64,000 nt of DNA from Psychroserpens jangbogonensis. GTDB taxonomy: Bacteria > Bacteroidota > Bacteroidia > Flavobacteriales > Flavobacteriaceae. The notes under the pieces were generated by a model. That model had not been told where the DNA came from and did no database searches. It was given only the letters and a program-made list of their open reading frames with translations. Position numbers and translations under genes: made by a program. The DNA is taken from contig NZ_JSWG01000008.1 in assembly GCF_000797465.1 (NCBI RefSeq), forward strand, positions 124,001 through 188,000. The letters run 5' to 3'. Of the stretch, positions 52,259 to 61,473 are shown piece by piece. Position 1 is the stretch's first letter. Each line of letters starts with the position of its first letter.

Positions 52259-55240
52259 CTACTCAATAATAAGTTTTTTGGTGACCACACCTTTGATAGT
52301 ATTAATAGAAACAAAGTATAATCCCGAATTGTATTGAGACGTATCAATATTTAAAGGATCTAATAAGCTCTGTTTTTTAGTATAATACATCATCTTACCT
52401 AATGAATTGTATACTTTAACAGATACTTGTTCGCCTTTGTTCCAAGATAAACTAACTTGATTTTTTGCAGGATTAGGATACATTGAAATACTATTCAATT
52501 CAAAGTCTTCAACACTTAATGTTGGATCGAAAAGATTAGAACGCCAGAGTCCTCTACCGTATGTTCCTGCATAAACCATATTATCTGCAGTATTTATTTC
52601 AAGTTCACTAATAATAACGTTAGGAAGGTTATTACTAAATGGTTGCCAATCAGTATATGTATTGTCTATATAAAATACACCGTAATTCATACCTAGATAC
52701 AAACCATCTTTACCATTATTTTCCCAAACTAATGCACGTGCACTAAAATTTGGCAAATTAAATAAATATGAATTCCAAGTATCTCCACCATTAGTAGACA
52801 CATAAACTTTATCTGATCCTGTAGTTGCAATAGCTATCTTATTATGATCTGTTGGATGTATTGCAATCGAATTAATAGAACCCGTAAATCCTGATAATTG
52901 ATCCCAATTACCAAGTATACCACCTGATTCTGTTTTATATAAACTATTTCCTCTGGCTGCATACATATAAACACTGTTACTAGGCGCAATTTTTAAATGA
53001 TTAAGGTTGCCACCAAAATTTTGTGAAATTGACACCCAGCCTCCGCCTCCACTAGTAGACTTATACACTTCATCATAACCTGAATAAATCACATTAGACT
53101 GATTTGGATCTTGCTCGAAAGGTGTTATCCAGTTTCCTGTTTTACCATCAGGAGAACCAATTCCATTTGTAGCATTACCTCCACTAAACGATTTATAAAG
53201 TGTACCGTTTTGTGATGTTCCATAAAGGATATCATTATTGTCCTTATCTACAAACGACTCCATACCATCAGCACCAAGCCAATCTTTCCAAATTCCATTA
53301 GCACCTAAAACAGAAGACCCATTGTCTTGTGAGCCTCCAGTTACCACAACCGGATCAGTTTGACTAATTCCAATTTTATAAAACTGTTTAATTGCTAATC
53401 CTGTAGTTAAATCTCTATAGTAAGAACTTGATACATTAAGAGGATTGTCTGCAACAAAAATACCTCCATCACTACCGACATATAATTTATAACCATCAGT
53501 GTCATTTCCAATAAATTCCATAATATCAATATCTGCATGGCAATAACCAATTCCTTGACCAGCCGCAGTTTGAGGCACCCATTGAGATGTAATATCGAAA
53601 TTAACTCCACCATCTGTAGAACGCCATGATAAAACACCTGCTATGTGAACATCCAATGCATTTTGAGGATTAACAGCAATATCCATATCTCGAGGTGCTT
53701 GACCTGAATTATCACTTGCAGTAGAACTGTAACCGAAATAATTTTTACCTGCATGATCTAACTGAATGAATGTATTTCCGCTATCGATTGATTTATGAAA
53801 ACCTCCAAACGTACCTCCTGAAGCTTCAAGTACATAAACAACACTTGGATCATTTGCTGAAACACCAATCATTTTTGGTCCGCTAGAAAACGAATTTGAT
53901 AAATTTTCAAAACCATCTTGAAAAACAATACCTAATGTAGGATCTACTATAGAAACATCATCTAGGGTTAGTCCGCGACCATAATTTGCAGTTCCTTCAA
54001 ATGCTATGTAAAAATCTGAACTCGAAGTAGGAAGATTTATAGTAATATTATTCCATGCAGTTGATTCGGTCACATAATTTGCTAATTCTGTCCAAGCATC
54101 TCCAGCAGAGGTTTTGTACAAAACTTTTAATGTATCTAAATCTCCTCCCCAGTTTACATTGGTAAATGAAAAACTTAATACTGGATTAGTTGCTCCTGAC
54201 AGGTCTAAAGATGGAGTCACTAAATTTGTTACAGGCGATGAAAAATTTCCAATGTAACAAATGGCCATACCGTTTCCTGTTCTTGGTGTAACTGTATTAT
54301 CTTGATTCGATCCAGTTGTTGTCCAATTATTAGAACCAGTAAGATACTCTTGAGTCCATTGGGTCAAGGTATCGGGAGCTCCAAATGTTACTCCTCCATC
54401 TGTAGATACATAAAACTCATTTCCAGACGCATAAATTGTATTTGTATCACCTGGTTTAAACTCTATGTCATAACCATTAGTTGCGTTACCATTAATTATA
54501 GTCCAATTTAGACCAGCATCAATAGATTTATAAATTCCACCACCTTCTACCGAAGAATACATTTTATTTGTATTGGTTGGATCTATAAGTATTTTATTAA
54601 CTGTTCCTCCACCAGTGTCGGAATAAAAATTCCAAGTCGTACCAGAATCAGTTGATTTTAAAATTGTTCCTCCTGTAGAACCCCAAAAATATGTAGATGA
54701 ATTTGTAGGATCCATAGCGAGTGCACTCACAGTAAGTGTAGATAAATTATCCGTAAGGACTGTCCAATTTGCACCTCCATCAATTGATCTCCAAACACCA
54801 CCTGTATTTGCACCAACAATCATATGATTTGGATTAGCAGGTTCGACAGCAACAGAAGTTATACGACCTACTCCAGGATTCCATCCAGCAGTTTGATTCC
54901 AATAATCTGGGCCTAAAGGTTCCCAAGTACCAACTGTTGTTCTTGCTTCTCCCGAATTTTCATTGATTAAAGCGTTGTAGTTTTCTAGTTCATTGAAATA
55001 GAATTCTGGAGTTGGCAACATTCCGTTTTCATCCATATCCTGCAATGCTTGATATTCCCAACGCTTGTATGGTTTGTATCCTTTTCCGCGTTCTGTACCA
55101 ACTTGAGTAAAATAAGCTTCTGCACTTTGTTGAATTTCTTGCACAGTGTAGGTTCCTTTAGCAATCATTTCCCTATGTTCCTGCGACCAAGACATTGTAA
55201 CTGTTACTAAAAAAGCAATGAGGAGATAGTAATTTTTCAT
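52259..55240 (-). CDS. Secreted BNR-repeat protein with T9SS type A sorting domain
   Basis: 993 residues. Signal peptide MKNYYLLIAFLVTVTMSWSQ. From about residue 105 on, many BNR/sortilin-like Asp-box repeats (S-x-D-G-G-x-x-W: SIDGGANW, STDSGTTW, STDGGVTF, STNGGDTW) form a beta-propeller. About residues 295-433 interrupt this with a different beta-sandwich domain resembling the choice-of-anchor J/MAM type (LVTPSLDLSGATNPVLSFSF ... GRGLTLDDVSIVD). The C-terminal 80 residues (SISMYPNPAKNQVSLSW ... SGLYFVSINT) are the T9SS type A sorting signal. Expected on the cell surface or released. Confidence 0.92.
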   Translation of the reverse strand: MKNYYLLIAFLVTVTMSWSQEHREMIAKGTYTVQEIQQSAEAYFTQVGTERGKGYKPYKRWEYQALQDMDENGMLPTPEFYFNELENYNALINENSGEARTTVGTWEPLGPDYWNQTAGWNPGVGRITSVAVEPANPNHMIVGANTGGVWRSIDGGANWTVLTDNLSTLTVSALAMDPTNSSTYFWGSTGGTILKSTDSGTTWNFYSDTGGGTVNKILIDPTNTNKMYSSVEGGGIYKSIDAGLNWTIINGNATNGYDIEFKPGDTNTIYASGNEFYVSTDGGVTFGAPDTLTQWTQEYLTGSNNWTTTGSNQDNTVTPRTGNGMAICYIGNFSSPVTNLVTPSLDLSGATNPVLSFSFTNVNWGGDLDTLKVLYKTSAGDAWTELANYVTESTAWNNITINLPTSSSDFYIAFEGTANYGRGLTLDDVSIVDPTLGIVFQDGFENLSNSFSSGPKMIGVSANDPSVVYVLEASGGTFGGFHKSIDSGNTFIQLDHAGKNYFGYSSTASDNSGQAPRDMDIAVNPQNALDVHIAGVLSWRSTDGGVNFDITSQWVPQTAAGQGIGYCHADIDIMEFIGNDTDGYKLYVGSDGGIFVADNPLNVSSSYYRDLTTGLAIKQFYKIGISQTDPVVVTGGSQDNGSSVLGANGIWKDWLGADGMESFVDKDNNDILYGTSQNGTLYKSFSGGNATNGIGSPDGKTGNWITPFEQDPNQSNVIYSGYDEVYKSTSGGGGWVSISQNFGGNLNHLKIAPSNSVYMYAARGNSLYKTESGGILGNWDQLSGFTGSINSIAIHPTDHNKIAIATTGSDKVYVSTNGGDTWNSYLFNLPNFSARALVWENNGKDGLYLGMNYGVFYIDNTYTDWQPFSNNLPNVIISELEINTADNMVYAGTYGRGLWRSNLFDPTLSVEDFELNSISMYPNPAKNQVSLSWNKGEQVSVKVYNSLGKMMYYTKKQSLLDPLNIDTSQYNSGLYFVSINTIKGVVTKKLIIE

Positions 55241-55389
55241 TTTAAATTATTTTTGGTAAACTAGAATAAACAACGGTGTATTCTATATGCTAGAAAACAA
55301 GTTTTTTTATAATAAAATACTTATTATTGTTTACAATTTTTTTTGTAAATATAAGGTTTTCAAAAATTAAATCTGTTAAAACACTAATT

Positions 55390-56868
55390 ATGTCGACAAA
55401 CGCCATTATTTTATTAATCCTTGCCTATTTTGGTGTTCTTTTTTTAATTTCATATTTCACAGGAAAAGAAGACTCTAACGAAGCTTTTTTTAAGGCCAAC
55501 AAATCAGCTCCTTGGTATTTAGTTGCTTTTGGAATGATTGGAGCTTCGCTATCTGGAGTAACATTTATTTCAGTTCCTGGAGCAGTTGAAGTCAAACAGT
55601 TTGGTTATTTCCAAGTGGTATTAGGTTACTTTTTCGGGTACCTCATTATAGCCTATGTATTGCTTCCTCTCTATTACAAAATGAATTTAACGTCGATATA
55701 TACTTATCTTAAGGAACGGTTTGGTAATACAAGTTATAAAACTGGATCTGTAGCTTTTTTAATATCTAGAACAGTTGGAGCTGCTTTTAGGTTGTTTTTG
55801 GTCGCTAAAGTATTGCAGTTACTCATTTTTGACAACATCTATATTTACGGAAATTATACCATTCCATTTCCAGTAACTGTTATGATTACCATTGCACTTA
55901 TTTGGTTATACACGTTTAGAGGCGGAATTAAAACTATCATATTTACTGATACACTTCAAACATTATTCATGTTAGTTTCAGTAGTTGTTGCCATATCATT
56001 TTTAGCTAGCGCCTTAGATTTAAACAGTATTTCAGAAGTCTATACTAATGTTACAGACAGTAAGCTTAGTAAGGTGTTCTTTTTTGGAGATGGAAATGAT
56101 CCACAATATTTTATAAAGAGTTTTCTTGCTGGTATATTTATAACGATCACTATGACTGGTTTAGACCAAGATATGATGCAAAAGAACTTAACCTGCAGAA
56201 ACTTAAAGGATGCTCAAAAAAACATGGTAAGTTTCAGTGTTATTTTAGTCTTTGTAAACATTCTGTTTTTAGCATTAGGATTACTATTAACTCAATATGC
56301 AGAACTACATGGAATTACAGCTAAAAAAGATGATCTGTTCCCAACAATTGCCATGCTTCCTGAAATTGGAGTAGTGACTTCAGCATTCTTTTTATTAGGA
56401 TTAATTGCTGCTGCTTATAGTAGTGCCGATAGTGCGCTTACGTCTCTAACGACTTCTTTTTGTATTGATATTATTGAATTAGATAAAAAACCAAAACAAA
56501 ATCAAAAAAGAGTCCGCAAGCAAATACACATCCTTTTTAGCTTTATCCTCGTTCTCGTAATAATTTTGTTTGACCTTTTATTTAAAGATGTCTCTGTTAT
56601 TTGGGAATTATTTAAAGCTGCAGGATACACTTATGGACCTTTACTTGGTCTATTTGCCTTTGGTATTCTAACCAAAAAGCACATTAAAGATAGGTATGTC
56701 TGGATTATTGCTATAGTAGCTCCATTGCTTTCTTATTTAATTAATTTCTACTCTGTAGAATTATTAAATGGATACAAAATTGGTTTTGAAATTCTAATAG
56801 TAAATGGCTTATTAACCTTTTTAGGTTTACTATTTATAACAAAGAAAACTGAAACTAGTATTGGTTAG
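55390..56868 (+). CDS. Sodium:solute symporter (SSS family)
   Basis: 492 residues from ATG 55390 ([20 protein letters not shown]); the longer frame from a TTG at 55327 adds a poor N-terminus. About 13 hydrophobic segments. Family motifs: [56 protein letters not shown] (Na+-binding region) and [20 protein letters not shown]. Imports a solute with Na+; the solute is not determined (sialic acid, proline or similar types are possible). It overlaps the next gene tail-to-tail by 14 nt. Confidence 0.92.
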   Translation: MSTNAIILLILAYFGVLFLISYFTGKEDSNEAFFKANKSAPWYLVAFGMIGASLSGVTFISVPGAVEVKQFGYFQVVLGYFFGYLIIAYVLLPLYYKMNLTSIYTYLKERFGNTSYKTGSVAFLISRTVGAAFRLFLVAKVLQLLIFDNIYIYGNYTIPFPVTVMITIALIWLYTFRGGIKTIIFTDTLQTLFMLVSVVVAISFLASALDLNSISEVYTNVTDSKLSKVFFFGDGNDPQYFIKSFLAGIFITITMTGLDQDMMQKNLTCRNLKDAQKNMVSFSVILVFVNILFLALGLLLTQYAELHGITAKKDDLFPTIAMLPEIGVVTSAFFLLGLIAAAYSSADSALTSLTTSFCIDIIELDKKPKQNQKRVRKQIHILFSFILVLVIILFDLLFKDVSVIWELFKAAGYTYGPLLGLFAFGILTKKHIKDRYVWIIAIVAPLLSYLINFYSVELLNGYKIGFEILIVNGLLTFLGLLFITKKTETSIG

Positions 56869-57217
56869 TTCCTAATAAAACTAGAGTGCAAGCCTCTTCA
56901 AAAAAGATATTATTTTGTTTTAATAAGTTTTGAAGCTCGGTGTTTTCCGTTCCTGGATTAAAAATTACACGTTCTGGCATCAACGAAATAATATAATCAT
57001 AATACGCTTTTTGACGCTCAGGATTTAAATAGAGGGTAATTGTATGCACATCTTTGTAAGGCATTAAATCAGTATCTATTTCAATACCTGCAACTGTACC
57101 TTCTCTTAACCCAAAAGCGACTACCTCCTGACTATATTTCACTAATCTATTGATGGCAATATTTGAATATCGCTGTGGCTTTAAAGATGCACCTATAACT
57201 AAAGTTTTTTTATTCAT
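56855..57217 (-). CDS. CoA-binding domain protein
   Basis: 120 residues from ATG 57217 ([20 protein letters not shown]); the in-frame upstream ATG would add 17 residues before the usual start of the Rossmann fold. CoA_binding_2 domain: [33 protein letters not shown], and [13 protein letters not shown] small cytoplasmic protein of unknown function. Overlaps the convergent symporter end by 14 nt. Confidence 0.9.
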   Translation of the reverse strand: MNKKTLVIGASLKPQRYSNIAINRLVKYSQEVVAFGLREGTVAGIEIDTDLMPYKDVHTITLYLNPERQKAYYDYIISLMPERVIFNPGTENTELQNLLKQNNIFFEEACTLVLLGTNQY

Positions 57218-57396
57218 TAATAGTGAATTAATATTGAAAACATTCCAATCAAAATATATGCTTTCCAAAGTGATTTTTGTTAATCAATCTGGAGGCATTT
57301 GTTAAAAACGTGTTAATGAATGTTAAAAGCAGTAACACAACTCAAAAATAAACGTCTATGGTGTAACAACCTATTCTGAAAAGAATAATTATTTAA

Positions 57397-57420
57397 AATC
57401 AATCAATCAATCAATCAATC
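57397..57420 (+). repeat. (AATC)6 microsatellite ahead of the TonB-dependent receptor
   Basis: Six perfect copies of AATC, ending 5 nt before the ATG at 57426. Slipped-strand changes in copy number would alter the 5' UTR and the spacing to the start codon but not the reading frame. Confidence 0.95.
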
Positions 57421-57425
57421 AAAAA

Positions 57426-59819
57426 ATGAAAAAAGTCACATTACTGTGTATGCTCCTACTTTCTGTATTATCATATGCAAACTCCACAGAAACCGCAGCA
57501 GCAAGAGAAGGCACGATCTCAGGACGTGTTATTGATGCTTCGCTTAATGAACCCCTTCCCTACGTAAATGTTATTATAAAGGATTCAGAGAACAACATCC
57601 TTACTGGTGGAATCACCAAAGAAGATGGTTCTTTCGAAATCGAAAAAATTCCTGCAGGCACTGTAATACTAAGTGTTCAGTATATTGGTTTCAAAACAGC
57701 AACAAAAACAATTATTATAGGAAAAGGAAACTACAAAATTAATATTGGTGATATTTATCTTGAAGAAGACATTGCTAGCTTAGATGAAGTAACTGTCGTT
57801 GCTGAAGTCACTACAATTCGTCAAAAAGTCGATAGAAAAGTTATTACAATTGGTAAAGATTTGACAACTCAAGGTGCTACAGCTAGTGACATCATGAATA
57901 ATTTACCTTCTGTTAGTGTTGATAGCCAAAATGGTGCTATTAGCCTAAGAGGTAATCCAAACGTACGTGTCTTGGTTGACGGAAAACCAACTAACGTCTC
58001 TGCAGCGCAATTACTAAAACAAATTCCTTCAACATCAATAAAGAGTGTAGAATTAATTACCAACCCCTCAGCAAAATACAATCCTGAAGGCATGAGTGGT
58101 ATTATCAATATTATACTCCACAAAAGCACCATTCAAGGATTTAACGGAAACCTCAATTTAGGACTGCAAAAGGAAATAAATGCCAATTTTAATAGCTCAA
58201 TCGATATGAATTATCGCAACGGTAAATTTAATTTTTATGGTAATTATGGTAACAATATTGGAAAAAGGGATAACTATGGATTTATAGAGCGATTTGATAA
58301 TGACAGTAAGCAGATATTTAATTTTGGAAATAATAATAAATCGCACTTGTTTAAAGTAGGTGTAGACTATTATATTAATGATAATAACACCTTTTCAGTA
58401 TATACTAATCAAAACATATATGACGGAAAAGGATCTGGTTCTACAGACATTAGAAATCTATCAAATAACGATCCTATATTTCGTCAAGATTTCAGTAACA
58501 CTAATGATAATAATACCTCAACTTACAATACCACTTATAAACATGACTTTAGCAAAGAAGGGCACTCCATAAGTATAGAAGGTGATTATAGTACATTTGA
58601 CAGTGATGAAAGTGCAGCTTTCAATTTTTCTGACAATTCCAACTACATTGATTTAGTTGAAAACAAAAGAGATAATACTCAAATTAATTTAGATTATGAG
58701 AATCCTTTGTCTGATAAATCTAAGCTTGAATTAGGTGCCGAATACCGTATTAATAATTCCGACAACATATATAATACGACAAATACATTTGGAGCAAATT
58801 CTAATTATGAGTATGAAAGAAGTATATATTCATTTTATGCTACCTATGGAAAAACCTTCGAAAAATGGTCGTATCAAATTGGAGCTCGAATAGAGCAATA
58901 TGAGGTTCAGGCTGATTTTGCGCAAACAGGTTCTAATGATGCTCAGTTTAAAGATGATCAATTTAGTGTTTATCCTTCAGCGTTTTTCACTTATAACCCT
59001 TCTGAAAAAAACTCTTATCAATTGAGTTTAAGTCGTCGTGTAGATCGACCTGGTTTAGGTCAAATTAATCCAATTCGCGAATGGAGTACTCCTAGAATTA
59101 CGTCTGTTGGTAATGCAGAATTAAAACAGCAATTTACAAACTCGATTGAAGCAAATTACACTAAACAACTTAGCAATGGTAGTATTACTGGTGGTGTATT
59201 CTACCGAGTAATAGATGATGAAATTAGTCGTACTGTTAGTGTAGACCCGCTAGATCCAACAGGAGACAGACTATTGTTAAGCTTTGGCAATTTTGATGGC
59301 AATACAGCTTATGGAGCTGAAATATCTAGCAATTACAAAGCAACAAAATGGTGGAGTATTAATGCCAGTGCAGAATTATATTTTAACACTGTAAAAGGTA
59401 TAGTTGATGTCAGTTCTATACCAACTAATGTTGAAATAGATAATACATCTTTCAATTTCAGGATGAATAACAATTTTAAAGCTACTAAAAAATTAAGCTT
59501 TTCACTATTTGGAATGTATAGAGGTGAACAAAAAAGTTTACAATTTGAAAGACAACCTATGGTATTAGTAAATACTGGTTTACGTTACAAATTCTTAGAA
59601 GACAAAGCAACCTTTAGTTTTAGTTACAATGATATTTTTAATACTATGAAGTTTGAGTTTGAAGGAGAAAGACCTTATCCTCAACAAGGAGAGTTTAACG
59701 GTGAAAGCAACACATGGAGAGTTGGATTAACCTATCGATTTGGTGGTGGAAAATACAGAGCTTTAAAACGTAAAAACAGAGATAACAGCGATAAATCTGG
59801 AAGTGGTGGATTTTTATAA
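57426..59819 (+). CDS. TonB-dependent receptor, outer-membrane beta-barrel
   Basis: 797 residues. Signal peptide to about residue 24. Carboxypeptidase D regulatory-like domain about 28-115 (GTISGRVIDASLNEPLPYVN ... TVILSVQYIGFKTA). Plug domain about 135-230 (GATASDIMNNLPSVSVD, GNPNVRVLVDGKP, NPSAKYNPEGMSGIINI). The rest is an OMP_b-brl_3 barrel ending in YRFGGGKY plus a basic tail. The plug motif order fits the barrel proteins called 'outer membrane beta-barrel family protein'. No SusD partner follows. Its ligand is unknown. The start is the ATG after the AATC repeat. Confidence 0.93.
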   Translation: MKKVTLLCMLLLSVLSYANSTETAAAREGTISGRVIDASLNEPLPYVNVIIKDSENNILTGGITKEDGSFEIEKIPAGTVILSVQYIGFKTATKTIIIGKGNYKINIGDIYLEEDIASLDEVTVVAEVTTIRQKVDRKVITIGKDLTTQGATASDIMNNLPSVSVDSQNGAISLRGNPNVRVLVDGKPTNVSAAQLLKQIPSTSIKSVELITNPSAKYNPEGMSGIINIILHKSTIQGFNGNLNLGLQKEINANFNSSIDMNYRNGKFNFYGNYGNNIGKRDNYGFIERFDNDSKQIFNFGNNNKSHLFKVGVDYYINDNNTFSVYTNQNIYDGKGSGSTDIRNLSNNDPIFRQDFSNTNDNNTSTYNTTYKHDFSKEGHSISIEGDYSTFDSDESAAFNFSDNSNYIDLVENKRDNTQINLDYENPLSDKSKLELGAEYRINNSDNIYNTTNTFGANSNYEYERSIYSFYATYGKTFEKWSYQIGARIEQYEVQADFAQTGSNDAQFKDDQFSVYPSAFFTYNPSEKNSYQLSLSRRVDRPGLGQINPIREWSTPRITSVGNAELKQQFTNSIEANYTKQLSNGSITGGVFYRVIDDEISRTVSVDPLDPTGDRLLLSFGNFDGNTAYGAEISSNYKATKWWSINASAELYFNTVKGIVDVSSIPTNVEIDNTSFNFRMNNNFKATKKLSFSLFGMYRGEQKSLQFERQPMVLVNTGLRYKFLEDKATFSFSYNDIFNTMKFEFEGERPYPQQGEFNGESNTWRVGLTYRFGGGKYRALKRKNRDNSDKSGSGGFL

Positions 59820-59902
59820 TTCGAAGACTTAAATGATCGTACATTTAATAGCCTACATAATAGTTGATGGTTAGTGTTAAGTTTGGTTATTAAATGCTAC
59901 AG

Positions 59903-59931
59903 CCCGAAGCCCAAAAGCTTCGGGTTTTTTT
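59903..59931 (+). terminator. Terminator A (TonB-dependent receptor gene)
   Basis: CCCGAAGC (59903-59910), loop CCAAAA, GCTTCGGG (59917-59924), seven Ts. Confidence 0.92.
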
Positions 59932-60064
59932 ATGAGATTATGTTAAAAATTGATAATCAGTGTAATGCATTGAGTTTTAGTACGACAAAACTCCAATAAC
60001 ATAAATTTAATGTATTTGAATTAGTCCTATATAAATACAAAGTTTTTAAATTGATTAATAGCAG

Positions 60065-60098
60065 AAAGTCCGTAAGTAATACCTACGGACTTTTTTTT
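60065..60098 (+). terminator. Terminator B (no assigned gene)
   Basis: AAAGTCCGTA (60065-60074), loop, TACGGACTTT (60084-60093), then Ts to 60098. Directly preceded by TTGATTAATAGCA (60051-60063). Confidence 0.9.
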
Positions 60099-60245
60099 AT
60101 GTTAATTAACGTTAAAAGTGAATTTAAATATAATAAAAGCGAAATTTTAGCGTCTAAGTATATGTGATAAGTTTTAAAGTTAATCAGTTTAACATATCAC
60201 TAGTTTTATAGTTTTAGTGTTACTAAGAATTGGTTAATAGCGAGG

Positions 60246-60279
60246 AAATCCGGAACTGAAAAGTTTCGGATTTTTTTTT
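60246..60279 (+). terminator. Terminator C (no assigned gene)
   Basis: AAATCCGGAAC (60246-60256), loop TGAAAA, GTTTCGGATTT (60263-60273) with one G-U pair, then Ts to 60279, running into the stop codon of convergent fabH. Preceded by TTGGTTAATAGCG (60230-60242). Confidence 0.9.
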
Positions 60280-61288
60280 ACCATTTTATAATCACACTTC
60301 CCCATGTAAATCCACTTCCAAAAGCAGCCAATACAACAGTATCACCTTCTTTAATTTTCCCTTCTTCCCATGCTTCAGTTAAAGCAATAGGAATTGAAGC
60401 TGCGGTCGTGTTTCCGTATTTTTGAATGTTATTAAAAACTTGATTGTCTTCTAATTTAAACCTACGTTGAATAAACTGAGCAATACGTAAATTCGCTTGA
60501 TGTGGAATAAGCATATCAATATCATCGACTTGAAGGTTATTTTTCTCTAAACCTTCCATAATTACTTCGCTAAAACGAACCACCGCATTTTTAAATACAA
60601 ATTGTCCGTTCATATAAGGAAAGTAACTTTCGTCATTAGGATCATTTTCTGCAAGAATATCATTCACCCAACGTTTTCCCATTCCTGGAGCAATTAATAC
60701 CAATTCTTCAGCATGTTCACCTTGTGAGTGTAAATGTGTAGATAAAATTCCTTTGGTATTATCTTCTTCTCGTGTCAAAACTGCTGCTCCTGCTCCATCT
60801 CCAAAAATGACAGTGACTCCTCTTCCTCTTGTCGTTTTATCTAGTCCGTGAGAATGTAATTCACTACCAATCACCAAGATATTTTTATACATTCCTGTTT
60901 TGATAAAATTGTCTGCCACAGAAATGGCATACACAAAACCTGAACATTGATTACGTACATCTAAAGCTCCAACAGTTTTAATGTCTAAAGCATGTTGAAC
61001 TTGTACTCCTGGACCAGGAAAATACATATCTGGACTCAACGTAGCAAAAATGATAAAATCAATCTCATCTTTATCAATCCCAGAACGTTCAATAGCAATT
61101 TTAGCAGCCTTCACTCCCATTCCTGCAGTAGTATCACCAGTACCTTTTAAAGCCCAACGACGCTCTTTAATTCCGGTACGCTCCTGAATCCATTCATCGT
61201 TCGTATCCATCATTTTTGATAAATCGTCATTGGTAACTACATTGTCAGGAACGTAATGTCCTAAACCTATTATTTTGGAATTGTACAT
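60278..61288 (-). CDS. fabH: 3-oxoacyl-ACP synthase III (FabH)
   Basis: 336 residues. Catalytic Cys in VRNQCSGFVYAI, His in LIPHQANLRIAQ, Asn in YGNTTAASIPIAL; N-terminal KIIGLGHYVPDNVVTNDDLS and DEWIQERTGI are standard. Starts fatty acid synthesis by condensing acyl-CoA with malonyl-ACP. In Bacteroidota the enzyme often prefers branched primers; that is not visible here. It is slightly longer than E. coli FabH. The stop is inside terminator C of the opposite strand. Confidence 0.93.
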   Translation of the reverse strand: MYNSKIIGLGHYVPDNVVTNDDLSKMMDTNDEWIQERTGIKERRWALKGTGDTTAGMGVKAAKIAIERSGIDKDEIDFIIFATLSPDMYFPGPGVQVQHALDIKTVGALDVRNQCSGFVYAISVADNFIKTGMYKNILVIGSELHSHGLDKTTRGRGVTVIFGDGAGAAVLTREEDNTKGILSTHLHSQGEHAEELVLIAPGMGKRWVNDILAENDPNDESYFPYMNGQFVFKNAVVRFSEVIMEGLEKNNLQVDDIDMLIPHQANLRIAQFIQRRFKLEDNQVFNNIQKYGNTTAASIPIALTEAWEEGKIKEGDTVVLAAFGSGFTWGSVIIKW

Positions 61289-61389
61289 AATAAAATTTAG
61301 TATTAAATAAGTACTGCAATTTAACTATTTAAGCAGAATTTTTTTTTAAACTGAAACCCAATCGTTATGCACGCATAGCATCTTTAAAA

Positions 61390-61429
61390 TGTCAGTTTGT
61401 CACCTTATAAGTCTTGGTACTTTTTTTGC
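61390..61429 (+). promoter_or_regulatory. Sigma-54-type promoter of htpG with upstream repeat
   Basis: TTGGTACTTTTTTTGC has the -24 GG (61416-61417) and -12 GC (61428-61429) exactly 10 nt apart, as sigma-54 promoters require (TGGCAC-N5-TTGC). No TAnnTTTG box lies in this spacer. TGTCAGTTTGTCA (61390-61402), a direct repeat of TGTCA, lies just upstream and may be an activator site. The TSS would be near 61441. Confidence 0.6.
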
Positions 61430-61473
61430 CAATAGGTATACATCACAATTAATTATAATAAAACACACATATC

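Larger units (their letters stand above)
59820..60277 (+). other. 458-bp non-coding region with three successive plus-strand terminators
   Basis: No open frame of note on either strand. It contains terminators at 59903-59931, 60065-60098 and 60246-60279, all with T-runs on the plus strand. The first serves the TonB-dependent receptor gene. The second and third each follow about 140-150 nt without a gene, and that DNA can fold (GAGTTTT with AAAACTC near 59973-59994; GTGATA 60164-60169 with TATCAC 60195-60200, enclosing GTTAA/TTAAC). Two small non-coding RNAs are one explanation. Short TTAATAGC-type blocks recur before each terminator. Confidence 0.6.

Noticed and set aside
57397-57420. Possible CRISPR or insertion-sequence trace
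   Set aside because: The repeat is a four-base microsatellite without spacers; nothing mobile adjoins it.
61430-61473. Heat-sensing RNA structure or CIRCE element before htpG
   Set aside because: No long stem pairs with the start region and no CIRCE inverted repeat is present; the sigma-54-like pattern explains the site better.
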